A stretch of DNA of 64,000 bases, from contig JAHBVO010000004.1 of NCBI GenBank assembly GCA_019637435.1, forward strand, positions 496,001 through 560,000, read 5' to 3'. Below, piece after piece: positions 36,108 to 44,190 of this stretch. This DNA comes from Candidatus Obscuribacterales bacterium (GTDB lineage Bacteria; Cyanobacteriota; Vampirovibrionia; Obscuribacterales; Obscuribacteraceae). Each line of letters opens with the position of its first letter. Positions within the stretch are counted from its first letter, which is position 1. The translations under genes and the position numbers were made by a program. Under the pieces are notes generated by a model that had not been told where the DNA came from, did not search any database, and worked only from the letters and a program-made list of their open reading frames with translations.

Positions 36108-36626
36108 ATGGAAGGAAAAGATCTCAAACAACTCATAAAGCTCGCAGAAAGCGGTGATGCGCGCGCCCAATTTCGACTGGCATTCCTCCACATTAAGGGG
36201 AGTGGTGTCGTCAAAAGCACGGCGCAGGCCGTGCACTGGTATGAGATGGCGGCCAATCAGGGCTTGTCGGCGGCGCAATACAATCTCGCTGATATGTACC
36301 TTCGTGGCGCAGGGGTAGAGCAGAGCTATATCGTCGCAAAGGATTGGTTTGAGAAGGCGGCGGAGCAGGGCGACATCGATGCGCAATTCAATCTTGGACT
36401 CCTCTATCTTCAGGGCAAGGGCGTGGAGCAATCAGATCAAGCAGCATTCAGTTGGTTTCTTAAAGCTGCCGAGAAAGGCTCTGCAAGAGCGATGTACGAT
36501 GTCGGAACTCTTTTAGCAGCCGGTCGCGGCACTGATAGGGATGATACACGCGCCAAAGAATGGTTTCGGAAAGCGGCTGCTCATGGAGTTCCGCGTGCAA
36601 GTGACATGCTTGAGGAATTTGAATAA
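36108..36626 (+). CDS. Sel1-like repeat protein
   Basis: About 172 residues from the ATG at 36108 (MEGKDLKQ); another in-frame ATG at 36090 is equally possible, and neither has a good ribosome-binding site. Four consecutive 36-residue Sel1 units: GDARAQFRLAFLHIKGSGV, LSAAQYNLADMYLRGAGV, DIDAQFNLGLLYLQGKGV, and one ending in GTLLAAGRGT, followed by KEWFRKAA. No signal peptide. Sel1 proteins are protein-interaction solenoids, often in signalling. It is divergent from the TPR gene, which may be a functional partner by context only. Confidence 0.85.
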   Translation: MEGKDLKQLIKLAESGDARAQFRLAFLHIKGSGVVKSTAQAVHWYEMAANQGLSAAQYNLADMYLRGAGVEQSYIVAKDWFEKAAEQGDIDAQFNLGLLYLQGKGVEQSDQAAFSWFLKAAEKGSARAMYDVGTLLAAGRGTDRDDTRAKEWFRKAAAHGVPRASDMLEEFE

Positions 36627-36855
36627 AAGCCTCAGCATCGATATGGAGTGAAGTTGCTTCTGAAGTTTTTTCTCAACGTATCTGTCAAATTTGATCGACC
36701 GCTTCCCCTAATGGCTTCGTGCTATATGAAGGTCTCCACCCATTCCCACCCTGCCGGATTATGTTGTCAATCGAGGACGAAAAGTCGGTTATCAGGCTTT
36801 GCATTCCTCGGTTGAAACAGGCATAATTCGGCTCCCAGTCGAAGCGGAGATGTCA

Positions 36856-37848
36856 ATGCTATCCAAGAAACTCGCTTATTTAGTCACCTTGTCCCTGTCG
36901 CTAACCGTTATGCTGCCGGCTAGTGCCAGACCTGGCTCTGCTGCCAAATCCGACAATAATCTCATTGCTGCTAAACCTGCTCCAAAAGGGATGCGTCCGA
37001 TCTGGAGCAAAAACATCAAAGTCCCCTACCGCGCATGGATTCCTGTCGATAAACCGCGCGAAGTGATACTGTGCGTTCACGGTCTTGGATTTAGCAGCGA
37101 ATCGTTCACAGAGTTTGGTCGTCAAATGGCAGCGAACGGCGCGGCAGTCTACGCGCTCGATGTGAGAGGCTTCGGAGCCTGGATGAATCGAAAAGGGCAA
37201 GAGCTTTGCGACTTCGAGGCCTGTTTGACTGACGTCGAAGCTGCTCTCAAGACTCTTCGCAAAAGCTATCCCGGGACACCGGTTTTCCTCGCCGGCGAGT
37301 CAATGGGTGGAGCGATAGCTCTCGCTGCCACTTCCCGCTATCCCGATCTGGTCGATGGTCTGATCAGTTCTGTTCCGTCAAGCGATCGGTATGGCAAAGC
37401 GACCAGCGAAATTCTGATCGGCGCCAAGTGGGTGGCGAACAAGGACAAGCCTATCGACATCTCTGAGGAGGTTGTCGCGAAAGCTACTGCTAATAGATCT
37501 CTTCGTAGCAAATGGAAAGCCGAAGATCACAACAGAATGAAGATATCTCCGAAGGAGTTGAAGCAGTTCGAAGACTTTATGAAGGGAAACAACGATGCGG
37601 CTGCTCTCATTCAACGAACTCCGGTTTTGATGCTGGCTGGATTTAAGGATCGTCTTGTAAAACCGGAAGGAACGATTGAGCTCTTCAATAACATCTCGTG
37701 CGATGACAAACTGCTTATGGTCGTCGGCGATGGCGAACACCTGCTTCTGGAAGAAAACCAACTGACGGAACAGCTGGAAGATTTGATCAAAGTTTGGATT
37801 AACAACCAGTTGACCGCTCGCAGACCGGGCGTAACTGGTCACCCTTAA
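36856..37848 (+). CDS. Exported alpha/beta hydrolase (monoacylglycerol lipase-like)
   Basis: 330 residues from the ATG at 36856, with GGAG six bases upstream; ATGs at 36850 and 36799 are alternatives. The start gives a signal peptide ending LPASA. The fold is the alpha/beta hydrolase type: ILCVHGLGFSS (oxyanion His-Gly), nucleophile elbow GESMGG, Asp in GFKDRLVKP and catalytic His in GDGEHLLLE. The pattern is nearest to lysophospholipase/monoacylglycerol lipase (Hydrolase_4). It would act in the periplasm or envelope on lipid esters; substrate inferred. A strong terminator follows the stop. Confidence 0.85.
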   Translation: MLSKKLAYLVTLSLSLTVMLPASARPGSAAKSDNNLIAAKPAPKGMRPIWSKNIKVPYRAWIPVDKPREVILCVHGLGFSSESFTEFGRQMAANGAAVYALDVRGFGAWMNRKGQELCDFEACLTDVEAALKTLRKSYPGTPVFLAGESMGGAIALAATSRYPDLVDGLISSVPSSDRYGKATSEILIGAKWVANKDKPIDISEEVVAKATANRSLRSKWKAEDHNRMKISPKELKQFEDFMKGNNDAAALIQRTPVLMLAGFKDRLVKPEGTIELFNNISCDDKLLMVVGDGEHLLLEENQLTEQLEDLIKVWINNQLTARRPGVTGHP

Positions 37849-37877
37849 ACCCCGGCGTCATTTTTCTCAACGATTTG

Positions 37878-37908
37878 AAACTCCAACCGTTTTGTGCGGT
37901 TGGAGTTT
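37878..37908 (+). terminator. Rho-independent terminator of the hydrolase gene
   Basis: A 12-bp stem (37878-37889 with 37897-37908) of AAACTCCAACCG/CGGTTGGAGTTT, a 7-base loop and a run of seven T to 37912. It lies 30 bases after the stop at 37848. Confidence 0.9.
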
Positions 37909-37926
37909 TTTTCTACCGATACCTTA

Positions 37927-37952
37927 TTCGTAAACCGATATCGGTTTACGAA
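37927..37952. repeat. Perfect 26-bp palindrome containing ACCGATATCGGT
   Basis: The core is at 37934-37945. Symmetry extends without a mismatch to TTCGTAA...TTACGAA at the ends. It sits between two terminators in a gap where both flanking genes end, so it is unlikely to be an operator for either. It has the same core as the array at 33477-33610. Confidence 0.9.
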
Positions 37953-37975
37953 AAGAGAGAAGAGGGGTGATATGG

Positions 37976-38008
37976 AAAAACGGTTGGACCAGCGGCCCAA
38001 CCGTTTTT
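37976..38008. terminator. Bidirectional terminator of the small secreted protein gene
   Basis: AAAAACGGTTGG (37976-37987) pairs with CCAACCGTTTTT (37997-38008) around a 9-base loop. On the minus strand it ends the gene that stops at 38027. A half copy of the palindrome core (AAACCGATAA) follows directly at 38009. Confidence 0.85.
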
Positions 38009-38026
38009 AAACCGATAACTTTTCGT

Positions 38027-38455
38027 TTACTTTGCGGCCTTCTCCGCAGCCTTTTGCTTGGCTTCGGCAGCTTTTTCCGCCTTCTTCTTAGCCTCAGCTT
38101 CGGCCTTGGCTTTGTCTTTGGCAAGATTCACTCGTTTTTCGAGAGCCAGCTTTTTGATGTCCACACTCACGCCGTTCAGGTCGGCCTCCAGGGTTGCTTT
38201 GTCGGCATCCGAGAGCTTTCCGGATGAAACTTTGCCGCGCATCTTCACTTCCTTGCGGGCTACGTCGGCTAGGTGCGCACGAAGTTTCTTGGCTTCTTTA
38301 TCCGTTAGGTCATTTTTCTTTTGAGCTTCGTTAATGTCTTTCATGAGCTGATCCTGACGCTCATTAATTGTCCATTCTTTTGCATTGGCAAACTCTGCCG
38401 ACGTCAAAAGCAGCGTCGAGCCGAGGAGGAGCGATAACAAAAATCTTGACTTCAT
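38027..38455 (-). CDS. Small secreted helical protein (paralogue of the one at 33790)
   Basis: 142 residues, with a signal peptide of about 25 residues ending EFANA. The mature chain is wholly helical and charged: DLTDKEAKKLRAHLADV, a GKLSDAD turn, then an Ala/Lys/Glu-rich tail that should form a long single helix or coiled coil. AGGTAG precedes the ATG at about ten bases. No known family. It shares layout and key residues with the 33790-34215 product. An envelope location is inferred. Confidence 0.7.
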   Translation of the reverse strand: MKSRFLLSLLLGSTLLLTSAEFANAKEWTINERQDQLMKDINEAQKKNDLTDKEAKKLRAHLADVARKEVKMRGKVSSGKLSDADKATLEADLNGVSVDIKKLALEKRVNLAKDKAKAEAEAKKKAEKAAEAKQKAAEKAAK

Positions 38456-38805
38456 GAGTGTCTACCTGCCAATGAAACTAACACGTTTACTATACAACTT
38501 TATTGCCTGCAGTTTTGTCCGCTCTCAGCAAGGGGCGTTGTGCCTCTGAGCATGTCAACCGGCTAAGAGCCATGCTTTCTCGTCTCAGGTGGGGGCGCTG
38601 GCGGACCAGTTTCGCTAGTGATTCGACCGGTGCAGAGCATTGCGAAAATCGTCGCAATCATAAGTAATACAGGCGCGGCAAGCCACTTCAGTAGAATCAA
38701 TGCGAGCGGGTAAGGTGTTTGTAGGCGCATCTTACAACCATAGCAGAAGGTGGTTGTAGGATGCAGTTTCTCAGTGCCACTGTTTGTAGTGGCGCAAGTC
38801 AGATC
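38456..38805. other. Gap between secreted protein and esterase genes
   Basis: About 350 bases in which all flanking genes read leftwards. It contains a candidate 55-residue membrane protein gene (38563-38730). On either side of that I see no structured element. Confidence 0.4.
38563..38730 (-). CDS. Possible 55-residue single-helix membrane protein
   Basis: ATG at 38730, TAG at 38563-38565. The frame gives a hydrophobic helix (LILLKWLAAPVLLMIATIFA) followed by a Pro-rich, charged tail (PPAPPPETRKHG). The clean helix and the stop codon just upstream of the ATG support a real small gene. There is no good ribosome-binding site. Function unknown. Confidence 0.35.
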   Translation of the reverse strand: MRLQTPYPLALILLKWLAAPVLLMIATIFAMLCTGRITSETGPPAPPPETRKHGS

Positions 38806-39717
38806 TCAGTTTGAAACTCCAGTTGCCTTTAACTTATCCTTGAAGAACTCATACACTGCGTTCAAATTGCCCTCGGTCATTGGCATATGATTGTTGCTGT
38901 TTACCTTTATGAACTCGACTTTCACGCCGTCAGATTCCAGCTTCTTCACAAAGTCATTGCTCTGTTCAAAAGGGACAACCGGATCTTCTATAGAATGGAC
39001 AACTTGAAACGGAGGGTCGTCCTTCGAAACATAGAAGATCGGACTGGCTTCATGAGCCAACTTCGGCAGCTCTTCCGGTGTCCCGCCCAGTAGTTCATTG
39101 ATGAAGCGCTCTGGCTCCGCCTGCCGAAATCTTGGCTGCATCACCTGCTGATTGAACGTCGTCAAATCAGTTGGTCCGCACCAGTCGGATACCGCCTGGA
39201 CTGCGGTGGACTGCGTTGGATTTCCCAGGTCACCTTCGAACGCTTTGTCACCGCCAGTGGTGCCGAGCATTGAAACTAGATGTCCTCCGGCCGATGCGCC
39301 CCAAACTCCGATGCGATTCGGATCGTACATGTACTCGTCGGCGTGAGCGCGCAGCCATCGGATCGCGGCTTTGCAGTCGTAAATTTGTGCAGGGTAATGG
39401 TCCGTCGTGCTGAATCTATAGTTTATAGCTGCTGCTGCAAAACCGTGGTTTGCGAGTTCCATACATGGGGACTCTCGTTTGTCTCCCAGTTTCCAGGCTC
39501 CTCCGTGAATCCAGACTACGAGTGGAAGTTTCTCCGCCATTTTGATTCTAGGTAAATAGAGGTCGAGCTGTTGGCGAGGATTGTTAGAACCGTCGACGTA
39601 AGGCAAGTTGCGTACAATGCGGATCCCGGCGGGAGTCTCCGCACTGTGCTCCTTCGTCACGAAAGGAAGAAGTGCTACCAGCAGTAGTGTCACTATGACG
39701 ATGATGTTTCTGAGCAT
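38806..39717 (-). CDS. Exported alpha/beta hydrolase, BD-FAE/carboxylesterase type
   Basis: 303 residues. An N-terminal signal peptide or anchor (NIIVIVTLLLVALLPFV) is followed by a hydrolase core: WIHGGAWKLGDK (the HGG oxyanion motif), INYRFS, GVWGASAGGHL with nucleophile Ser, Asp in HSIEDPVVPFE and His in NSNNHMPM. The HGGxW pattern with GxSAGG is typical of the hormone-sensitive-lipase/BD-FAE esterase group, which cleaves short acyl or feruloyl esters. It would act outside the cytoplasm. Substrate is not determinable here. Confidence 0.85.
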   Translation of the reverse strand: MLRNIIVIVTLLLVALLPFVTKEHSAETPAGIRIVRNLPYVDGSNNPRQQLDLYLPRIKMAEKLPLVVWIHGGAWKLGDKRESPCMELANHGFAAAAINYRFSTTDHYPAQIYDCKAAIRWLRAHADEYMYDPNRIGVWGASAGGHLVSMLGTTGGDKAFEGDLGNPTQSTAVQAVSDWCGPTDLTTFNQQVMQPRFRQAEPERFINELLGGTPEELPKLAHEASPIFYVSKDDPPFQVVHSIEDPVVPFEQSNDFVKKLESDGVKVEFIKVNSNNHMPMTEGNLNAVYEFFKDKLKATGVSN

Positions 39718-39783
39718 CCGAGAGACCTGTTAGTACGTTCTATCGTTTGGAGTGCGTCAGAGCCGTAAGCTGTGCGTCTTTCG

Positions 39784-40644
39784 TTAAATGCACGCTTCCA
39801 GCTCTTTCAGAAGCTCGTCCATTGTTTGATGCCGCTCTGCCGGTACTTTTTTCAGGGTTTTGCGGAGCACGATTTGCAACGACAGCGGAATGCGCACTCC
39901 CGGGCAAGCTCTTGAGAACTCGAGCGGCTCATCAGTGACATGCTTTTTCATCGTATCAACGGAATCTTTGCCGCGAATCGGCAGTACGCCGGTCACAACG
40001 GTGTACATAAACACGCCGAAAGCGTAGATGTCGCTGCGCTGATCGAGTTCCTGACCGAGAATTTGTTCCGGACTCATGAATGCCGGCGTGCCCACTACCG
40101 TTCCATCCATGGTTAGTTTTTTGTGGCTGGGCTCCTGAATCTGTTTGGCGATACCGAAATCGACGAGGGTAATGAAATCCTTCTGGTAAGGCGTGTCCTG
40201 GACAATGACGTTGTCCGGCTTGATGTCGCGGTGCAGAAAACCGGCTTTGTGCAGGTGCGACAGAGCCGAGCCCAGCTGGATAAAGATTGGCACTGCTCGT
40301 TCGCTTGGCAAGCGCGTCTCTTCTTTCAAAATTTCCTTCAGGTTGCGCCCTTCTATGTAGTCCATCACGATGTATGGGCGACCCTCTTTCTCGCCGTAAT
40401 CGTAGATTTTGACTATGTTCGGATGGTGCAACGAACTTGCAGATTGAGCTTCGCGCTTGAACCGCTGGTAGCCCGTGTTTTCCGGCTCGACGGCCTGGAA
40501 CAACACTTTGACTGCGACCGGCTTATCCATCTGAAGATGCCAGCCTTTGAACACAACACCAAAGATGCCCCGTCCTACTTCGGACGTGATTTCGTAGCGA
40601 TCAGACAGGACTGTGCCGATTAGGGCGGATGTTGACAGGGTCAT
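39784..40644 (-). CDS. Minimal soluble Ser/Thr protein kinase
   Basis: 286 residues, a kinase domain with little else. Loop VGRGIFGVVFKG, Lys in PVAVKVLF, HRDIKPDN, DFGIAK, GTPAFMSPEQ, and RSDIYAFGVFMY in helix F. No membrane helix, so it is cytoplasmic. CGGAGGAAC directly precedes the ATG. No partner gene is obvious; it sits between an esterase and a 513-base gap. Confidence 0.92.
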   Translation of the reverse strand: MTLSTSALIGTVLSDRYEITSEVGRGIFGVVFKGWHLQMDKPVAVKVLFQAVEPENTGYQRFKREAQSASSLHHPNIVKIYDYGEKEGRPYIVMDYIEGRNLKEILKEETRLPSERAVPIFIQLGSALSHLHKAGFLHRDIKPDNVIVQDTPYQKDFITLVDFGIAKQIQEPSHKKLTMDGTVVGTPAFMSPEQILGQELDQRSDIYAFGVFMYTVVTGVLPIRGKDSVDTMKKHVTDEPLEFSRACPGVRIPLSLQIVLRKTLKKVPAERHQTMDELLKELEACI

Positions 40645-41157
40645 GTTCCTCCGGTGAAACGAATTCCCTATACAGTAAAGCTTGATCCTATCAGAAGAGA
40701 GCTTTCAGGCCCATATTCTATTAACTTATTATTTTGCTGCAATCGGTTCTTAAAACCGGGTGGTATCACTTGTGGTGCCGGATGGAACTTTATTTGTTTG
40801 TGATTTTTGAAACATCTTCAGGTGAATCGGACCAGGTTTAAAGTTTTGATATTTCAAGAGGCTGATTGGAAGCTGACTTCCGGACACCCAAGCTTTACGA
40901 AATGCTTTTTCGGCCTGTCGGACAAAGTTTATGTTGGGAGAATAGTTCCGCGCTGAGCAATATCAAAACCGGCATGACGACTTCATACGTGAAAACCTCA
41001 CGCTTCGATCGTAGTCTTCCCGCACAATTGCCGATTTGGGTACAAATTGTTCACAGACGGGCTATAAGCTGCGCACTGTGCTCGTCTCGACGAAGAGAGA
41101 TATTTAGCAAGTTGGCGCGCGGCGCGTTTCAGGCGAAAGTAAAAGAAGGTTTTTGAA
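40645..41157. other. Long divergent intergenic region
   Basis: 513 bases between the divergent kinase gene and the Gln/Asn-rich protein gene. A 96-codon open frame (40866-41156) has no ribosome-binding site and unconvincing composition, and it ends one base before the next ATG, so I do not call it. No hairpin, repeat or palindrome core was seen. It probably holds two promoters and a long leader. Confidence 0.4.
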
Positions 41158-42495
41158 ATGACAGACAGTCAAGTTTACGACATGCAGAGCGGTGTGTACG
41201 CTGGTTACGGAACGCCGGAATCGTATCCATCGCAACCTGATGTTTCGCGTCGGCTCTATGTTGATTCTTGTGATTCTCGCATGGAATCGAGCAGGGCTTG
41301 TGATATTTCGCCTGTGACGGTTTCGCCATTTCAGCCTCGGTTTAGTCAGTTGATCAATCCTGTAAGCAACCCACTGGTCGATCCCCGATTCGACCGTTCC
41401 TCTCAGATCGTAGTGCCGGCATACGACATGGCCAGCGCTGCTCCGTGCGTCACCGGGCGCTGTGATATGTACGAAAATGCGCTCGGACCTACTTCTATAG
41501 CGCGGACGCAGTTGCGCGAAGAGGACATTATTCGATTAATCTTGTCCGCTAACAACGGCTATCTGGACCAGTCTCGAAACAATCCTGCACTCTGGAACAA
41601 TCCCCAGTTTGCAGCTTATCAACCGGGGCGAGTGCCACCATCCCAGGTGCAGGGCTATGATGTGGCGCGCGCGTTCGTCGATCCAGGATATGTCGATGAA
41701 AGAGGCATGTGCCCGTCTTCTTATCCGAGTTGCCCCAGCACTATGCGACCGAACACACGCAATCCTCGAATGTGGGTAACACCCGATCAGCAGTGGCAGG
41801 ACCAGAGTTGTCAAAACCAGCAATGGCTCAACGCCCAGCGTGACTGGCAGCATCAGCAGTTTAACCAGAATCAACGGTATCAAAATCCGAACTGGCAGTA
41901 CCAGCAGTGGAGTCAAAACCAGCGCTATCAAAACCAGAACTGGCAAAATCAGCAGTGGAACCAGAATCAGCAATGGGACCCGCGGCAACAATGGAGCCAG
42001 CCTGGTGGATACTATCCGGGTTACGATTCCGACTTCAACCAGCAATGGCAGGATCAGGGGTGCAATCCGAGATTCAATCCGTACTCTCGCTGGAACAATG
42101 CCAATATGTATAACGCCGGTCGGGGCGGAAACGATACGCTCCTGCAGGTGATGAGATACGCGCCGTTTGTTTTATCAATGATAAACCAGGGAAATCATGG
42201 TCGCGGCGGCTACATGAATTTCAACCCGGGTTACGGCGGCTACATGAACGGTTATAACAGCGGTTTCATGAACGGCGGCTACTACAACGGCTATGGCGCC
42301 AATCCGCTCAGTATGATAATCAACACGGCTATCAACGGCGGGTTCCGCGGCGGCGGCTGCAATCAGTCTTACAACCAGTTCAACCGCTACAATCAGTTTA
42401 ATCAAATGAATCGGTACAACAACTTCAACCGCGGCTATAACGGATATGGCGGACGCGGTGCCGTTCGCATCGGCAATTTCAGCATCGGGTTCTAA
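41158..42495 (+). CDS. Gln/Asn/Tyr/Gly-rich prion-like protein
   Basis: 445 residues, no catalytic family recognised and no signal peptide. Residues 1-200 are ordinary but Pro/Ser/Tyr-rich. Residues 205-310 are dominated by Gln, Asn and Trp in short repeats such as QNQQW and QNQRYQN. Residues 320-435 are Gly/Asn/Tyr-rich (GGYMNGYNSGFMNGGYYNGY-like). This composition is that of prion-like, phase-separating or amyloid-forming segments. GAAGG lies about ten bases before the ATG. Whether it is cytoplasmic, or exported by a non-classical route as a matrix protein, is unknown. Confidence 0.7.
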   Translation: MTDSQVYDMQSGVYAGYGTPESYPSQPDVSRRLYVDSCDSRMESSRACDISPVTVSPFQPRFSQLINPVSNPLVDPRFDRSSQIVVPAYDMASAAPCVTGRCDMYENALGPTSIARTQLREEDIIRLILSANNGYLDQSRNNPALWNNPQFAAYQPGRVPPSQVQGYDVARAFVDPGYVDERGMCPSSYPSCPSTMRPNTRNPRMWVTPDQQWQDQSCQNQQWLNAQRDWQHQQFNQNQRYQNPNWQYQQWSQNQRYQNQNWQNQQWNQNQQWDPRQQWSQPGGYYPGYDSDFNQQWQDQGCNPRFNPYSRWNNANMYNAGRGGNDTLLQVMRYAPFVLSMINQGNHGRGGYMNFNPGYGGYMNGYNSGFMNGGYYNGYGANPLSMIINTAINGGFRGGGCNQSYNQFNRYNQFNQMNRYNNFNRGYNGYGGRGAVRIGNFSIGF

Positions 42496-42503
42496 CCGCT
42501 GTA

Positions 42504-42529
42504 TTCCTGAACCGATATCGGTTCAGGAA
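42504..42529. repeat. Perfect 26-bp palindrome containing ACCGATATCGGT
   Basis: The core is at 42511-42522, with perfect symmetry out to TTCCTGA...TCAGGAA. It begins nine bases after the stop of the Gln/Asn-rich gene and ends 43 bases before the next ATG. The outer arms differ from the copy at 37927 but keep the TTC...GAA ends. As RNA it could fold into a hairpin and act as a terminator, but no T-run follows. Confidence 0.9.
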
Positions 42530-42572
42530 CGGTGGTAAGATATGACCCGCACTGGTTGGAGACAATGTTCGC

Positions 42573-43157
42573 ATGAACAGCAATCGCGGGCCGGATCCGG
42601 ACGATCTTGAAATCGATGAAAACGAAGAGGACGACGATCCGTTTCACGATCAGTTTTCTTCGTCGTCGGAAAGTGGCTATTTGAAACAGGAGCCGAAGAA
42701 GAAAAAGCAGTCGACGAGCGCTTCCAAGAAATCGCTTCCGCACATGAAGGGAATGGATGTCATCCCGGCAGGCAAGACCGTATTCTTCGATTTGGATTAT
42801 AAAACCGCTGCAGCTCTTTGCTATATACCGGTAGCGCCCGGAGTTGCGGGAATTCTATGGTTGCTGACCGAGAACACGCAGAACAGGTATCTGAGGTTTC
42901 ACTGCATTCAAAGTATAGCCCTGATCGGCGCCTTCATCGCCGTTAACGTCGTATTTGGCACGGTGCGGTCCATTCTGTCGATTATTCCGATGCTTGGAGA
43001 TGCGCTTGGAATAGTGCTTTCCTTATTCGGTGGCTTGATAGCTCTAGCTGTTATGGGGATTTCATTTCGATTAATGTATTCGGTTTGGCAAGGAAAAGAA
43101 GTGCGCTTGCCTGTGATCGCCAACATCGTAGACCGTTATGCGGAGCCGAACAGTTAG
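42573..43157 (+). CDS. DUF4870/Tic20-like membrane protein
   Basis: 194 residues. An acidic and then Lys-rich disordered N-terminus (1-60) precedes a membrane domain: YKTAAALCYIPVAPGVAGIL, ENTQNRYLRFHCIQSIAL, then two or three helices. The R-F-H-x-x-Q-S-I motif between helix one and two is characteristic of the DUF4870/COG3296 family, distant relatives of the chloroplast Tic20 component. Its function in bacteria is not established. GGAG lies about 12 bases before the ATG. Same strand as the next two genes and probably co-transcribed. Confidence 0.75.
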   Translation: MNSNRGPDPDDLEIDENEEDDDPFHDQFSSSSESGYLKQEPKKKKQSTSASKKSLPHMKGMDVIPAGKTVFFDLDYKTAAALCYIPVAPGVAGILWLLTENTQNRYLRFHCIQSIALIGAFIAVNVVFGTVRSILSIIPMLGDALGIVLSLFGGLIALAVMGISFRLMYSVWQGKEVRLPVIANIVDRYAEPNS

Positions 43158-43212
43158 CGTCTGACAATTGAGGTATAATGCCTGGCTATCTGTAGTTGCT
43201 CCGGAGATAACA

Positions 43213-43584
43213 ATGGACGCATTAGGCAAGATGTTCAGCAATAACAAGGTGAAAATCCTTGGTGGCGACGTGGCTTCAGGAGAGTGGGAGTACACGCTGG
43301 GCACACTGTGGGGCGCGTTCGAACAAATCGATTTGCGCACGCAAGTGAAATCCGTCACCCCTCAGACCGAAGAAAGTGTTAAAAAACTTCCAGAGGCGGC
43401 AGCCTGGGGGCTGCTCGGATTGGCGCTGGGACCGATGGGATTGCTTGCCGGCGTTGTGTTTGGTGGCAATCGCAAATCTGTTTGCGCGTTGGTCGAACTT
43501 AACGACGGTCGTAAATTTCTCGCCGTTATGGACAGCAAAATCTACCAGGAAGTTCTGGGCTTATCGATCACGAATCGGAAATGA
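43213..43584 (+). CDS. Hypothetical protein with hydrophobic glycine-rich hairpin
   Basis: 123 residues from the ATG at 43213, with CGGAG seven bases upstream; the longer frame adds 15 residues. The N-terminal half looks beta-rich. A hydrophobic stretch WGLLGLALGPMGLLAGVVFGG could cross or dip into a membrane, and a short conserved-looking strand pair follows (VCALVELNDGRKFLAVMDSKIY). No family is recognised. The stop overlaps the first of two possible ATGs of the next gene, so the two are probably coupled. Confidence 0.65.
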   Translation: MDALGKMFSNNKVKILGGDVASGEWEYTLGTLWGAFEQIDLRTQVKSVTPQTEESVKKLPEAAAWGLLGLALGPMGLLAGVVFGGNRKSVCALVELNDGRKFLAVMDSKIYQEVLGLSITNRK

Positions 43585-43595
43585 GGATTTATATT

Positions 43596-44189
43596 ATGAG
43601 GAAACCTATCGCGCTGCTGCTCGGCGCTCTTTTTCTGGCGCTCGCGTCTTCGCCTGTGATGGCTGATGACGGCGGCGCGTCCGCTTCGCAAGCCCGTCCC
43701 GCCGACATGCTGTTAACTACTACGGGAACTCTTGAAGGTTATAAGGTCAAAGAGTACAAAGGTATCGTCCGTGGTATCACAGTCCGTCAGCCGACCATCG
43801 GGCAAAGTTTGAGTGCGAATTTGGAACGTCTTAAGGGAGGGCGGATCAGCGCCTATGTCAATATGTGTGAAACCGCTCGCCGGCATGCTTATGAGGAGTG
43901 CATCTTGCGCGCGCGTGAACTTGGTGCCAACGCAATTATCGGAATCGCTTACGACAGTGCGTCATTTGAACACGGCACAAACGTTGAAACCGAAGTCATC
44001 TGCTACGGGACTGCTGTAATAGCGGAGAAGGATCTTGCGGCTTCGACAAATGATGCGGCTGTTTCAAAAGTGGCTGAATTGCGGCCCGCAGTTCCAACTG
44101 GAGTTGCCGCACCGAAAGGCGAAGTGAGCGAATCTGCTGACGCTTCCGATGCAAAACACTCACCTGCAAAAGTCGCGCAAACTAAGTAA
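43596..44189 (+). CDS. Exported YbjQ/UPF0145-like protein
   Basis: 197 residues from the ATG at 43596, with GAGG nine bases upstream; ATG 43581 is also possible. A signal peptide of about 23 residues ends SPVMA. The central domain matches the YbjQ family: LEGYKVKEYKGIVRGITVR at the start, an Ala/Arg-rich helix with CILRARELGANAIIGI, and a final strand pair ending ICYGTAV. Known YbjQ proteins are small cytoplasmic oligomers of about 105 residues with a proposed metal-binding role; this one is exported and has an Ala/Ser/Lys tail of 50 residues. It converges directly on the gene at 44191. Confidence 0.78.
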   Translation: MRKPIALLLGALFLALASSPVMADDGGASASQARPADMLLTTTGTLEGYKVKEYKGIVRGITVRQPTIGQSLSANLERLKGGRISAYVNMCETARRHAYEECILRARELGANAIIGIAYDSASFEHGTNVETEVICYGTAVIAEKDLAASTNDAAVSKVAELRPAVPTGVAAPKGEVSESADASDAKHSPAKVAQTK

Positions 44190-44190
44190 A

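Noticed and set aside
40866..41156. 96-codon open frame before the Gln/Asn-rich gene
   Set aside because: No ribosome-binding site, no recognisable feature, and composition unlike its neighbours.
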